Of a DNA stretch of 64,000 bases, positions 42,530 to 55,602 are shown piece after piece. The number at the start of each line of letters is the position of its first letter. The stretch's first letter is position 1. This DNA is from Stenotrophomonas maltophilia (GTDB lineage Bacteria; Pseudomonadota; Gammaproteobacteria; Xanthomonadales; Xanthomonadaceae): NCBI GenBank assembly GCA_002364755.1, contig DEZI01000022.1:124001-188000 (forward strand). The letters are read 5' to 3'. The notes under the pieces were generated by a model. It saw only the letters and a program-made list of their open reading frames with translations, did not search any database and was not told the origin of the DNA. Position numbers and translations under genes: made by a program.

Positions 42530-42920
42530 GGCGGTCTCCTATGCGGGTTGCAGAGAGAGCCACCCCGTAGATGCGGAGGTGGCGGACGATGCGTGGTTGC
42601 AATACCGGTGGTAGATGCATGAACGCCGGCGGGCACAGGGCCCCCACGCACCGTCCGCCATAGAGGCACAGACGGATTGCCAGTCGACGCCGCTCAACAA
42701 GGAAAGAGCGGCGCCGACTGACAAGCGTAAACAACGCATCTACACAACGGGATTGCAAGCCCGTGCCACCCGTTGTCGGTGGCTCGACATGATTTGCACG
42801 CAGCGCCCGTGCTGCCAATGAGAATTGTTGGAAAGTTCGAAAAATTTGCGGATCACCGCGGGCTGCCGCCCGCGAACGAACCCGCCCGAGAACCTGCTAA
42901 TCGCGACATCGCGTCGAAGA
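42530..42920. other. Intergenic region without recognised genes
   Basis: No supported gene is visible here. The stretch around 42815-42870 is AT-richer than its surroundings. It separates the hypothetical 133-residue gene from the SMAG array before the methylglyoxal-synthase-like gene. Confidence 0.5.
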
Positions 42921-43057
42921 GCAGCCGAGCATGGGCTCGGCTCTACAAAGAGCGGCGCCCCGAATCCTGTAGAGCCGAGCCCACGCTCGGCTTACGCGCG
43001 AAGCGCGGGGTTTTCAGTCAGCCCGACGAGAAGCAGCCGAGCATGGCTCGGCTCTAC
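42921..43057. repeat. SMAG array before the methylglyoxal-synthase-like gene
   Basis: Inverted copy 42921-42946, direct copy 42969-42992 and inverted copy 43033-43057 carry the same spacers as the 41953 array. The last copy overlaps the next gene's stop codon: its GTAG supplies the TAG. Confidence 0.87.
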
Positions 43058-43923
43058 CGGGCCGCGCGCAGCGCCGCCGCCGCCGCCCAGCGCGCCGCCA
43101 CCCGCGGTGCGGTGATGCACACCGCCTGATCGGTCACCGTCGTCACCGCCCGCTCCAGCAGCTGGATATCGGCCTCATGCTGGCGCGCCACATGCGGATC
43201 CTCGAAGAAGATCGCGCGTTGGCAGCGGCCCTCCAGCACCCGGTCGGCAATCTGCGCATCGCCGCCCATCGGGCCGCTCTGGTAGCGCGTCACCCACGGC
43301 GTATCGGTGGGCCAGCCGCGGCTCCACGCCAGCTCGTTGAGGCGCTGGCCGGTGGTGCCGGTGGCCACGCGCTCGCCGAAGCGGGCCAGCACGTCGAAAT
43401 GTTCGTCGGCGAAGGCGAGCATCGCCGGCTTCATCGCATCGTGGGCGATCAGCGCCAGCGTCTGTCCTTCGAACGCGTGCAGGGCATCAGCACCGGCATC
43501 GGCGGACAAGCCGGCGTGGACGCGTTCGATCTCGATCCAGTCGCGCGCGGTGGCCACGGTCGAAATAAACGGCTTGCCATGGATCACGCACTGCCGCTTG
43601 AGCGCGGTCGCCTCGGGAAACACCGACGACGGGTCGACCGGATCGATCAGGTAGACCGCGCCATCGAGGATGCGCTCCGGTCCCATGCCGACCACTTCGG
43701 CCACCAGCTTCATCAGGCCGCCCTGGCGGCCGTAGGGATAGCGATGCAGACCCGCATAACCGGACAGGAAGCCATTGCGCTCGATCGCGTCGTGGGTACG
43801 GCCGACCGCATGCAGGGACACGCCCAGCTCGCGCAGACCCGGCTCGCTGGCACGCAGCCAGCGGAACAACGCAGCATGCGCGTCATGGTGGTGCAGGCGG
43901 TTGGCGGCCAGGCCGATGCGCAT
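43054..43923 (-). CDS. Two-domain methylglyoxal synthase-like protein
   Basis: The 289-residue product is about twice the usual 150-residue MgsA. Residues about 150-289 form a complete-looking domain: AHDAMK (161-165), ATGTTG, SGPMGGD with Asp222 and FFEDPH near 239-244, matching the active site that converts dihydroxyacetone phosphate to methylglyoxal. Residues 1-140 repeat the fold in degenerate form: GRQGGL (Leu70 in place of Asp) and LIDPVD, and NR in place of the HD at the start. I read the N-terminal half as a likely inactive or regulatory copy. The ATG at 43923 follows GAGGA. The stop codon comes from a SMAG element. Confidence 0.85.
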   Translation of the reverse strand: MRIGLAANRLHHHDAHAALFRWLRASEPGLRELGVSLHAVGRTHDAIERNGFLSGYAGLHRYPYGRQGGLMKLVAEVVGMGPERILDGAVYLIDPVDPSSVFPEATALKRQCVIHGKPFISTVATARDWIEIERVHAGLSADAGADALHAFEGQTLALIAHDAMKPAMLAFADEHFDVLARFGERVATGTTGQRLNELAWSRGWPTDTPWVTRYQSGPMGGDAQIADRVLEGRCQRAIFFEDPHVARQHEADIQLLERAVTTVTDQAVCITAPRVAARWAAAAALRAAR

Positions 43924-44085
43924 CGTGGGCGTCCTCAGTGGTGGAAGCGGCAGTGTATGTCGCTATCAGTATCACTTGAGCGATTTGCAATTTTCCTCAT
44001 TGTCGCTGCGGGGCGCGTCGCTAGCGTGACAGGTGGCCGCTGCTTCGTGCAGCCGCGTGTCCGGCCTGCGGCCTGAGGAGTAATC

Positions 44086-46170
44086 GTGAGTGTCGCTGGT
44101 TGTCCTGATGTCGCCGCCGCGCGCCGCCGCTGGCGATATGGCGGCGTGCTGCTGGCCCTGCTGGTGGCGTTGCCGGTGCGCGCCGATGACTGCAGCGGCC
44201 CGCTGCGGCTGGTGCATGCCTCGGCGCCGTCGTCGGTACCCGCCGGCCAGGCCGGGGCGGTGCACGGGGGCATCGCCGCGATGCTGGCCGCGCTGCGCAC
44301 CGCCGAGCCATCGCTGCAGGTGCAGCCGGTGGCCGCCGACCTGCTGGGCGAGGGCCCGCTGCCGGCCGGCACGCAGGCGGTGCTGGGCTGGTCGCGTGGG
44401 CAGCTGCCTCCAGAGTGGCCGGCCAGCGCCACCTACCTCGAGATACCGCAGGTGATCGTACGCCGCCGCGATGCCCCGCCGATCCTCGACCTGGGCGGGC
44501 TGCGCGGGCAGACCGTGGCCACGCCCGATCCGGCATCGCTGTCGCCCCTGTTGCAGCGGCAGGCGCCCGGCGCACTGCTGCTGCCACCGGCACCGGTGGC
44601 CACCGCCCTGCGCCTGCTGGCGGCCTCGCAGGTGGATGCGGTGGTGGCCAACCTGGTCGACGTCGAGCGCCTGCTGCGGGAGGGCCACGACAACGCGCTG
44701 CAGGTCGCTGCGCCAGCCGGCTTCGACGATGCCTTGGTGCTGGCCACGACGCCGGCCTGCCGGCACTGGCTGGCCGTGTTCGACCCTCAGCTGGCACCGC
44801 TGTCCAGCGTGCGCGGCATCGCCTTGGCCACAGCGGGCAAATCTGCATCGAGGCCGGCGGACATACCGATGCCGACGTGGCTGCGCGGCCTCGCCGCCGC
44901 TTTGCTGGTCCTGCTCGGGCTGGGCCTGGTGCATGCCCTCGGTTACTGGCGGCTGCACCGCGAAGCGCAGCGCCGTCATGCCCTGCAGCAGCGCCTGCAG
45001 GAGGTCAGCGCGGGGCTGCCGGCAGTGGTCTATCGGACCCGGCGCAGCGCCACGGGCGAGTACAGCGTGCTCTACCTGACCGGCGACGTGCAGGCGCTGT
45101 TCGGCATGAGCGTGGACACCGCGCGCGTCGAGCACTGGCGGCTGCTGGCGGCCGTGCACCCGGAGGATCGCGGACCGGTGATGGCCCATGTCGACGCGGC
45201 GGCGCTGGTGCGCGGGCCGATCGACGTCACCTTCCGCGCCCGCGGGCGGATGGGCTGGCGATGGGTGCGTTCGCACGGGCGGCCGGTGGCCTGCAGCGAC
45301 GGCGATGCCAGCGGCGTCGAATGGACCGGCTACTGGATGGACGTGACCGAGGCGCAGATGCGTGCGGCCACCTTGAACGATGCACGGCGCGAAGCCGAGC
45401 AGGCGGTGGTGGCCAAGGCCCACTTCCTGGCCAGCATGAGCCAGGAGATCGGTGCGCCGATGAACACGCTGATGAGCATGCTCGACGATCTGGCAGAGAC
45501 GTCGCTGGATCCGCGCCAGCGGGAGCTGCTGGCCACCCTCGACGAGGCGGCCGCGATGCTGCGGCAGATCCTCGCCGAGGTGCTGGACAGCGAGCGGCAG
45601 CGTGAGGGCGGCCGTTCCTCCCAGGCGGTGCCGACCGATCTGGCCGCGCTGCTGCGGGGCGTGCAGCGTCTGCTGGCGCCGCTGGCCGCAAGCAAGGGTC
45701 TGCATCTGCACTGCGTGCTGGACCCGGCGCTGCAGGCCGGGTCACTGGTCGACGGCCTGCGCCTGAGGCAGATCCTGTTCAACCTGGCGGGCAACGCGCT
45801 CAAGTTCACCGCGCACGGCGGGGTCGAGCTGCGCCTGCAGGTGCTGCGCCAGGCGGCTGCCGGCCAGCATCTGCGGCTGCAGGTGGCCGACACCGGCGTG
45901 GGCATCAGCCCGGCGCGGCAGCGGGCGGTGTTCGCGCCTTATACGCAGGCCGAGGCCTCGACCACCCGCCGCTTCGGTGGCAGTGGCCTGGGCCTGGCCA
46001 TCTGCCGCGAGCTGGCCGCCGCGCTGGGCGGCGAACTGCAGCTGCACAGCGTCCCCGACGAGGGCACCACCGTCAGTCTGGACCTGTACCTGCCTGCGTG
46101 CGACGCCCCTCCAGCGTCGGCGCCACAGGCCGTACAGGCCACGGCCGTGGGCGGATCAGTGCGCCAGTAG
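44086..46170 (+). CDS. Sensor kinase-like protein with substrate-binding sensor and altered H-box
   Basis: The 694-residue product has a signal segment (VLLALLVALPVRADD), a periplasmic solute-binding-type region (about 34-255), a transmembrane helix (about 265-290, AALLVLLGLGLVHAL), a PAS-like domain (about 305-430), a HisKA-like dimerisation helix and an ATPase domain. The H-box reads SMSQEIGAPMN: the phospho-acceptor His is Gln453. The ATPase keeps N-box NLAGNALKFT (from about 566), DTGVGIS and FGGSGLGLAI. The build recalls EvgS/BvgS but has no receiver domain, and no response regulator is adjacent. It may be a pseudokinase or use another residue (His446 lies seven residues earlier). The GTG at 44086 follows GAGGAG. 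Confidence 0.88.
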   Translation: MSVAGCPDVAAARRRWRYGGVLLALLVALPVRADDCSGPLRLVHASAPSSVPAGQAGAVHGGIAAMLAALRTAEPSLQVQPVAADLLGEGPLPAGTQAVLGWSRGQLPPEWPASATYLEIPQVIVRRRDAPPILDLGGLRGQTVATPDPASLSPLLQRQAPGALLLPPAPVATALRLLAASQVDAVVANLVDVERLLREGHDNALQVAAPAGFDDALVLATTPACRHWLAVFDPQLAPLSSVRGIALATAGKSASRPADIPMPTWLRGLAAALLVLLGLGLVHALGYWRLHREAQRRHALQQRLQEVSAGLPAVVYRTRRSATGEYSVLYLTGDVQALFGMSVDTARVEHWRLLAAVHPEDRGPVMAHVDAAALVRGPIDVTFRARGRMGWRWVRSHGRPVACSDGDASGVEWTGYWMDVTEAQMRAATLNDARREAEQAVVAKAHFLASMSQEIGAPMNTLMSMLDDLAETSLDPRQRELLATLDEAAAMLRQILAEVLDSERQREGGRSSQAVPTDLAALLRGVQRLLAPLAASKGLHLHCVLDPALQAGSLVDGLRLRQILFNLAGNALKFTAHGGVELRLQVLRQAAAGQHLRLQVADTGVGISPARQRAVFAPYTQAEASTTRRFGGSGLGLAICRELAAALGGELQLHSVPDEGTTVSLDLYLPACDAPPASAPQAVQATAVGGSVRQ

Positions 46171-47601
46171 GCGCACGATGCTGGCGGCGGCGTCGCGGCC
46201 TTCGGCCACGGCGGTCACCACCAGGTCCGCACCGCGCACGGCATCGCCACCGGCGAACAGGCGCGGGTGCGAGGTCTGGTACGGCAGGCGGTCCTTGCCA
46301 CCGGCAACGATGCGGCCATTGGACTGGCCTTCCACACCGTGCTCGGACAGCCACGCCGGCAGCGTCGGCGAGAAGCCGAACGCGATGATCACCACGTCCG
46401 CTTCCAGCAGCGATTCACTGCCCTCGATCGGCACCGCGTTCTGGCGGCCATTGGCATCCGGTTCGCCGAGACGGGTCTCGACCACGGTCACGCCGATCAC
46501 TTCGTCATCGGCACCGGCTTCGATCGACAGCGGCTGGCGGTTGAACAGGAAACGCACGCCCTCCTCGCGCGCGTTGGCCACTTCGCGCGCGCTGCCGGGC
46601 ATGTTCGCCTCGTCGCGGCGGTAGGCGCAGGTCACCTTGGCCGCACCCAGGCGCACCGCGCTGCGCACGCAGTCCATGCCGGTGTCGCCGCCGCCGAGCA
46701 CGACCACGCGCTTGCCGTTGAGGTCGGGCAGGGCGATGGTGTCTTCCCAGCCGGCAATCGGCCGGCCCTTCGGATCATCGCCGCTGACGATGCGGCTGTT
46801 CTGCACCAAAAACGGCAGCGCCGGCAGCACGCCCTTCAGGTCCTGGCCGTCCAGGCCACCATCGGTGTAGCGGTAGGCGCCGGTGCCGACGAACACCGCA
46901 TCGTGGCTGTCCAGCAGCTGCTGCACGCTGACATCGCGGCCGACCTCCACGCCCAGGCGGAACTGCACACCCATGCCCTCCAGCACCTCGCGGCGGCGGT
47001 GGATCACGTCCTTGTCCAGCTTGAAGCTGGGGATGCCGAACTGCAGCAGGCCGCCGATCTGTTCGTAGCGGTCGTAGACCACGGCGGTGATGCCGGCGCG
47101 CGCCAGGCGGTCGGCGCAGGCCAGGCCGGCCGGACCGGCACCGATCACCGCCACGCTCTGGCCGGTGGGCTGCACCGCGTCCAGGTCGGGGCGCCAGCCG
47201 CTGGCCAGCGCGGTATCGACGATGTACTTCTCCACCGCACCGATGGTCACCGCGCCGAATTCCTCCAGCGTGCAGCTGCCTTCGCACAGACGGTCCTGCG
47301 GGCAGACGCGGCCGCACACTTCAGGCAGCGGGTTGGTGCTGTGGCACAGGGTGGCAGCTTCGTGGATGCGGTTTTCCTGCACCAGCTGCAGCCACTGCGG
47401 AATGGCGTTGTGCACCGGGCACTTCCAGCTGCAGTACGGGTTGCCGCAGTCCAGGCAGCGGCCGGCCTGGTACTGGGCGTCTTCCTTGCCGAACTTGCCG
47501 TACAGCTCACCCCAGTCGCCGGAGGTGCGCAGTTCGACCGGGATGCGCTGCGGCATGGTCCGGGGCAGATCGAGGAACTGGAATGCTTGCTTGCGGCTCA
47601 T
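46156..47601 (-). CDS. gltD: Glutamate synthase small subunit
   Basis: GltD passes electrons from NADPH via FAD and iron-sulfur clusters to GltB. The 481-residue product has the N-terminal cluster Cys set (CLDCGNPYC and CGRVCPQDRLC), an FAD loop GAGPAGLACA and a second dinucleotide loop GGGDTGMDC. It is transcribed after gltB with 61 bases between them, including a small palindrome, so they form one operon. The two genes are in the order gltB then gltD on the reverse strand. Confidence 0.97.
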   Translation of the reverse strand: MSRKQAFQFLDLPRTMPQRIPVELRTSGDWGELYGKFGKEDAQYQAGRCLDCGNPYCSWKCPVHNAIPQWLQLVQENRIHEAATLCHSTNPLPEVCGRVCPQDRLCEGSCTLEEFGAVTIGAVEKYIVDTALASGWRPDLDAVQPTGQSVAVIGAGPAGLACADRLARAGITAVVYDRYEQIGGLLQFGIPSFKLDKDVIHRRREVLEGMGVQFRLGVEVGRDVSVQQLLDSHDAVFVGTGAYRYTDGGLDGQDLKGVLPALPFLVQNSRIVSGDDPKGRPIAGWEDTIALPDLNGKRVVVLGGGDTGMDCVRSAVRLGAAKVTCAYRRDEANMPGSAREVANAREEGVRFLFNRQPLSIEAGADDEVIGVTVVETRLGEPDANGRQNAVPIEGSESLLEADVVIIAFGFSPTLPAWLSEHGVEGQSNGRIVAGGKDRLPYQTSHPRLFAGGDAVRGADLVVTAVAEGRDAAASIVRLLAH

Positions 47602-47630
47602 GGCGGGCTCTGGAATGCGGGGAGGGACGT

Positions 47631-47653
47631 TGCCGGCCAGCGGCCGGCACTAC
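47631..47653. repeat. TGCCGGCCAGCGGCCGGCA palindrome between gltB and gltD
   Basis: A perfect GC palindrome with a GTAG tail (CACTACC) lies inside the 61-base operon spacer. It may tune the GltB:GltD ratio by stabilising mRNA, as REP elements can. Confidence 0.7.
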
Positions 47654-47662
47654 CGGAAAACA

Positions 47663-52117
<4,455 letters not shown>

Positions 52118-52255
52118 CTCTACCTCGATGCGTAATGAAATGAGCAGGGACACTCGTGCCCGCTCAATCCCTGGAGCGCATCATGAGGCCACCGGATGCC
52201 TCGACTAGATCACAGTTGTTGCAACGCCGCAATACACGGTTGCGCGTGCAACCAA

Positions 52256-52287
52256 AACGCCGGCAAACCCTTGCCGGCGTTGGTTTT
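52256..52287. terminator. Terminator after the first I78-type gene
   Basis: Perfect 11-base arms AACGCCGGCAA (52256-52266) and its complement (52271-52281) have a 4-base loop, with T-runs on both strands, so it can end transcription of the reverse-strand inhibitor gene. Confidence 0.85.
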
Positions 52288-52290
52288 CAC

Positions 52291-52680
52291 TCAGCCGCAG
52301 CGGGCACCGCTGACCAGCCCCTTTTCATCCACTTCGATGTTCAGGCGATCGCCCAGGAACTCCATCGTGGCTACGTCATTGGGCTTGAGCACGCGCACCT
52401 GGCTGGCGGCGGCATCTTCCTGGGCCTGCTTGCCCAGCGCGTCGGTGTAGGCTTGGCCGACCAGGCTCTGTACCTGGCTGGCATCGCAGGTGCCGGCCGG
52501 CGGTGCTTCGATGGCCTTGCCGGCTTCATCGGCCGGGGCCTTGGCGGCTTCGGCGGCCTGCTGGGCGTGGGCGGTGGCCGAATCCTGCTCATCCAGCGCC
52601 GGTGCCTGGCAGGCGGACAACGCCAGCACGGCCGGCAGCAACAGGACAGAGAGCGAACGGGCGCGAATCTGGAACGACAT
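52291..52680 (-). CDS. I78-family peptidase inhibitor-like lipoprotein
   Basis: The 129-residue product has a lipoprotein signal (lipobox LALSAC) and an Ala/Gln-rich linker, then a domain of about 70 residues resembling the I78 inhibitor family: CDASQVQSLVGQAYTDALG, VRVLKPNDVATMEF and RLNIEVDEKGLVSGARCG. The family includes small inhibitors of serine peptidases. I chose the ATG at 52680 because GGAG lies five bases before it; ATG at 52683 is close. It is the first of three such genes in 7.5 kb. Confidence 0.82.
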   Translation of the reverse strand: MSFQIRARSLSVLLLPAVLALSACQAPALDEQDSATAHAQQAAEAAKAPADEAGKAIEAPPAGTCDASQVQSLVGQAYTDALGKQAQEDAAASQVRVLKPNDVATMEFLGDRLNIEVDEKGLVSGARCG

Positions 52681-52796
52681 CATGACTCCGGAAGAGAAGG
52701 GACCGTGAAGACCCGAGCATAGCCGCGAAGCTCCCCTCACGTGTTTGTCTTGCGTTATTGACGTGGCCACGCCGCGCCGATCGCCACACTGTCAGC

Positions 52797-53849
52797 ATGC
52801 CTATTGCCCCCACCCCCGAACGACAGGCCGCACGCGCGGCGGGCCTGCGCTATGTCGATGACACCCAGCCCGGCATCAGCCGGCGCCGCGCAGGCAAGGG
52901 CTTTGCCTACCGGGACGCTGATGGCCACGCGGTGCGCGATGCCGCCACGCTCCAGCGCATCCGAGCGCTGGCCATCCCGCCGGCTTACAACGCCGTGTGG
53001 ATCTGCGCGCATGCCAACGGCCACCTGCAGGCCACCGGCCGCGATGCGCGCGGGCGCAAGCAGTACCGCTATCACGCCGACTGGGCGGCAATGCGTGATT
53101 CGGGCAAATTCGACCGCACCATCGCCTTCGGCGAAGCGCTGCCTGCCCTGCGCCGCAGACTCAGCCGCGATCTCAAGCAGCGTGGTTACCCGCGCGAGAA
53201 GGTGCTGGCGGTAGTGGTCGCGCTGCTGGCCGACACTCTGGTGCGGGTGGGCAATGAAACCTATGCCAAGGAAAACAAGTCCTATGGCCTGACCACGCTG
53301 CGCAACCGTCACCTCGACCTGCTGCGCGGGGGCCGCGTGCGCATGCGCTTCCGCGGCAAGTCGGGGCAGCTGCATGAGGTGACTGTCGGCGACCGCCGCC
53401 TGGGCACCTTGGTGCGCGGCGTGCAGCAGTTGCCAGGGCAGGCGCTGTTCCAGTACCGCGACGACGACGGTGTCGTGCAGCCGGTCGATTCCGGTGCGGT
53501 CAATGACTACCTGCGCGAGGTAATGGGCGAGGACTTCACCGCCAAGGATTTCCGCACCTGGGGCGGCACCCTGGCGGCGGTACAGACCTTCGCCGCCACC
53601 GAGCTGCCCGAGCCGTCCAGTCAGCGGGCGCTGGCCAAGGCGCAGCGCGAGGTGGTGTGCCAGGTGGCCGCGCGGCTGGGCAATACGCCGGCGGTCTGCC
53701 GCAAGGCCTATATCGACCCGTGCGTATTTGCCGGCTGGGAACGTGGCGAACTGTCCGCGCTGGCCGGTCTGCGCGGCCCACGACAGTGGGAGCAGGCCAC
53801 GCTGAAGGTGCTGCGCCGGGCGCGGCGGTTGGCCAAGCGCCGCGCCTGA
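52797..53849 (+). CDS. DNA topoisomerase IB (bacterial)
   Basis: The 350-residue product is a bacterial type IB topoisomerase, which relaxes supercoils by a transient 3'-phosphotyrosine link. The core shows RVGNETYAKENKSYGLTTL with the catalytic Arg, KDFRTWGGT with another Arg, and the nucleophile Tyr305 in RKAYIDP. The length suits the compact bacterial form, without the large eukaryotic N-terminus. The ATG at 52797 begins MPIAPTPERQAAR; upstream ATGs are not supported by similarity. It is divergent from the I78 gene. Confidence 0.93.
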   Translation: MPIAPTPERQAARAAGLRYVDDTQPGISRRRAGKGFAYRDADGHAVRDAATLQRIRALAIPPAYNAVWICAHANGHLQATGRDARGRKQYRYHADWAAMRDSGKFDRTIAFGEALPALRRRLSRDLKQRGYPREKVLAVVVALLADTLVRVGNETYAKENKSYGLTTLRNRHLDLLRGGRVRMRFRGKSGQLHEVTVGDRRLGTLVRGVQQLPGQALFQYRDDDGVVQPVDSGAVNDYLREVMGEDFTAKDFRTWGGTLAAVQTFAATELPEPSSQRALAKAQREVVCQVAARLGNTPAVCRKAYIDPCVFAGWERGELSALAGLRGPRQWEQATLKVLRRARRLAKRRA

Positions 53850-53856
53850 GGTCCTG

Positions 53857-53878
53857 GTAGCGTCGAGCGTGCTCGACG
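53857..53878. repeat. GTAG-headed hairpin with a GTCGAGC stem variant
   Basis: A further stem variant (GTCGAGCGTGCTCGAC) of the GTAG family lies in the short gap between topoisomerase and the next reverse-strand gene, where transcription converges. Confidence 0.7.
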
Positions 53879-53882
53879 GCGG

Positions 53883-54227
53883 TTACCCGCAGTAAATGGC
53901 GGTGATGTTGTTGGTACGGCCGGTTTCGATCGTCAGGCGGTCACCGCCTTTTTGTGCCGCACCCGCCGCCGGATCGGCATTGCCGCTGGCGGTGTTGCCG
54001 CTGCGCTCGCGGCTGCCGCGCAGAACCTGCACGTGCAGGCTGTCGCTGTCCACGCGGGCGCGTTCGATGGTGACTGCCGAGGCAGCCAAACCAACCGCGC
54101 CGCGCACCATGTTGGTGTGGCACTGGCCGGAAATCACGCCATCGATCGGCTGGACCTGGGCAACCGGACTGCTGCTGCAGGCGGCAAGGGCGAAGCAGGC
54201 GGCGGCGGTGGCAATTGCATGTTTCAT
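53883..54227 (-). CDS. Second I78-like small exported protein
   Basis: The 114-residue product has a lipoprotein signal (FALAACSSS) and a C-terminal part with GDRLTIETGRTNNITAIYCG, the closing pattern of I78 inhibitors. The middle is more divergent than in its neighbours (SGNTASGNADPAAG), so the family call is less firm. The ATG at 54227 follows GAGGA. It is probably anchored in the envelope. Function is presumed inhibitory by analogy only. Confidence 0.65.
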   Translation of the reverse strand: MKHAIATAAACFALAACSSSPVAQVQPIDGVISGQCHTNMVRGAVGLAASAVTIERARVDSDSLHVQVLRGSRERSGNTASGNADPAAGAAQKGGDRLTIETGRTNNITAIYCG

Positions 54228-54371
54228 CTGGGCATTCCTCGTGTCCTGGCTTGAAGAGTGCGACGACACGCGTGGTGGCGGAATGAATGCCGTGCACGCG
54301 ATGGACACGGTGCGCTCACCGCCGCCCACAGTGCGGGTAGGGACACTGCACGAGCGGCGCACGCCGCCCCC

Positions 54372-54395
54372 CGGTAGTGCCGGCCGCTGGCTGGC
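54372..54395. repeat. GTAGTGCCGGCCGCTGG-type short palindrome
   Basis: An imperfect GC palindrome with a GTAG head, in the promoter-side gap upstream of the SDR gene. The same family occurs at 31051, 47631 and 55576. Confidence 0.65.
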
Positions 54396-54423
54396 GACCC
54401 CATTCCCTCCCGAGGAGACCTGC

Positions 54424-55530
54424 ATGGCCACCACCAAGAAGACCCCCGCCCGCCGCAAGGCATCGCCCAAGGTGCGCAAAGGCAGCACCACGCCGAAAAC
54501 CGTTGCCGAAACCGACCGCCCGCGCGTGGTGAAGACCGCCACCCGCAAGGCTGCCGGCAGCGACCCGCGCGCGGCGCGCGTGGCATCGCGACAGCGGCGC
54601 CTGCAGGACCAGGAGAAGGCCAAGGACGCACGCGCAACCAGGAAGGCGGCGAAGAAGACCGCCACCCAGGCTGGTGCGCGCAGGCAGCCGGAAACGATGC
54701 CGGCCCAGCACCTGGCCAAGCCCGGCCACGAACACGCACTCGAACTTGCGCCGCGCTTCCTCGCCCCGGACTACGTCGGCAGCGGCAAGCTGCAGGGCAT
54801 GCGCGCGATCATCACCGGCGGTGATTCCGGCATCGGCCGCGCCGTGGCCGTGCTGTTCGCCCGCGAAGGCGCCGACGTGGCGGTACTGCATCTGGACGAA
54901 GCCGAGGATGCGGACATCACCCGCCAGCACGTGGAACGCGAAGGCGGGCGCTGCGTGGTCATCGCCGGTGACGTACGCGATCCGCGCTTCTGCAACAAGG
55001 CGGTAAAGCAGGTGGCGAAGGCGTTCGGCGGCATCGACATCCTGGTCAACAACGCGGCGTTCCAGCTGCATTGCGAGCGTCTGGAAGACCTGGAAGACGC
55101 GCACCTGCAGGAAACGCTGCAGACCAACATCGGCGGCTACATCCAGATGGCGCGGGCGGTGCTGCCGCACCTGGGCGAGGGCGCCAGCATCATCAACACC
55201 GGCTCTGAGACCGGCCTGTTCGGCAGCAAGGCACTGATCGACTACTCGGCCACCAAGGGCGCCATCCATGCCTTCACCAAGGCGCTGGCCAGCCAGCTGC
55301 TGCCGCGTGGCATCCGGGTGAACTGCGTGGCGCCGGGACCGGTGTGGACGCCGCTGAACCCGGCAGACAAGCCGGCCGAGGACGTGGCCGAGTTCGGCAA
55401 GAACAGTGACATGGGGCGCGCCGCGCAGCCGGAAGAGCTGTCACCTGCCTATGTGTTCCTCGCCTCGCCAGCCTGTGCCAGCTACATCAGCGGGGTCATC
55501 CTGCCGGTGATGGGCGGGCCGCACGGCTGA
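54424..55530 (+). CDS. SDR-family oxidoreductase with histone-like N-terminal tail
   Basis: The 368-residue product has two parts. Residues 1-95 are Lys-, Arg- and Ala-rich (for example ARATRKAAKKTATQAGARRQ), like histone H1 or AlgP tails, which bind DNA or polyphosphate. From about residue 120 there is a classical SDR: GGDSGIGRA, NNAAFQ, the catalytic YSATK motif and VNCVAPGPVWTPLNP, close to YghA/YhdF-type glucose or polyol dehydrogenases. The tail is unusual. The ATG at 54424 follows GAGGAGACC. It is divergent from the second I78-like gene. Confidence 0.88.
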   Translation: MATTKKTPARRKASPKVRKGSTTPKTVAETDRPRVVKTATRKAAGSDPRAARVASRQRRLQDQEKAKDARATRKAAKKTATQAGARRQPETMPAQHLAKPGHEHALELAPRFLAPDYVGSGKLQGMRAIITGGDSGIGRAVAVLFAREGADVAVLHLDEAEDADITRQHVEREGGRCVVIAGDVRDPRFCNKAVKQVAKAFGGIDILVNNAAFQLHCERLEDLEDAHLQETLQTNIGGYIQMARAVLPHLGEGASIINTGSETGLFGSKALIDYSATKGAIHAFTKALASQLLPRGIRVNCVAPGPVWTPLNPADKPAEDVAEFGKNSDMGRAAQPEELSPAYVFLASPACASYISGVILPVMGGPHG

Positions 55531-55575
55531 CGCGCTGAGTCTGCCCGATATGGCCGTCGGCACGGCCGATGCTCC

Positions 55576-55601
55576 GGTAGTGCCGGCTGCTGTCCGGCAA
55601 C
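55576..55601. repeat. GTAGTGCCGGCTGCTGTCC-type palindrome
   Basis: A short GC palindrome with a GTAG head in the convergent gap between the SDR and the serine hydrolase. Confidence 0.65.
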
Positions 55602-55602
55602 C

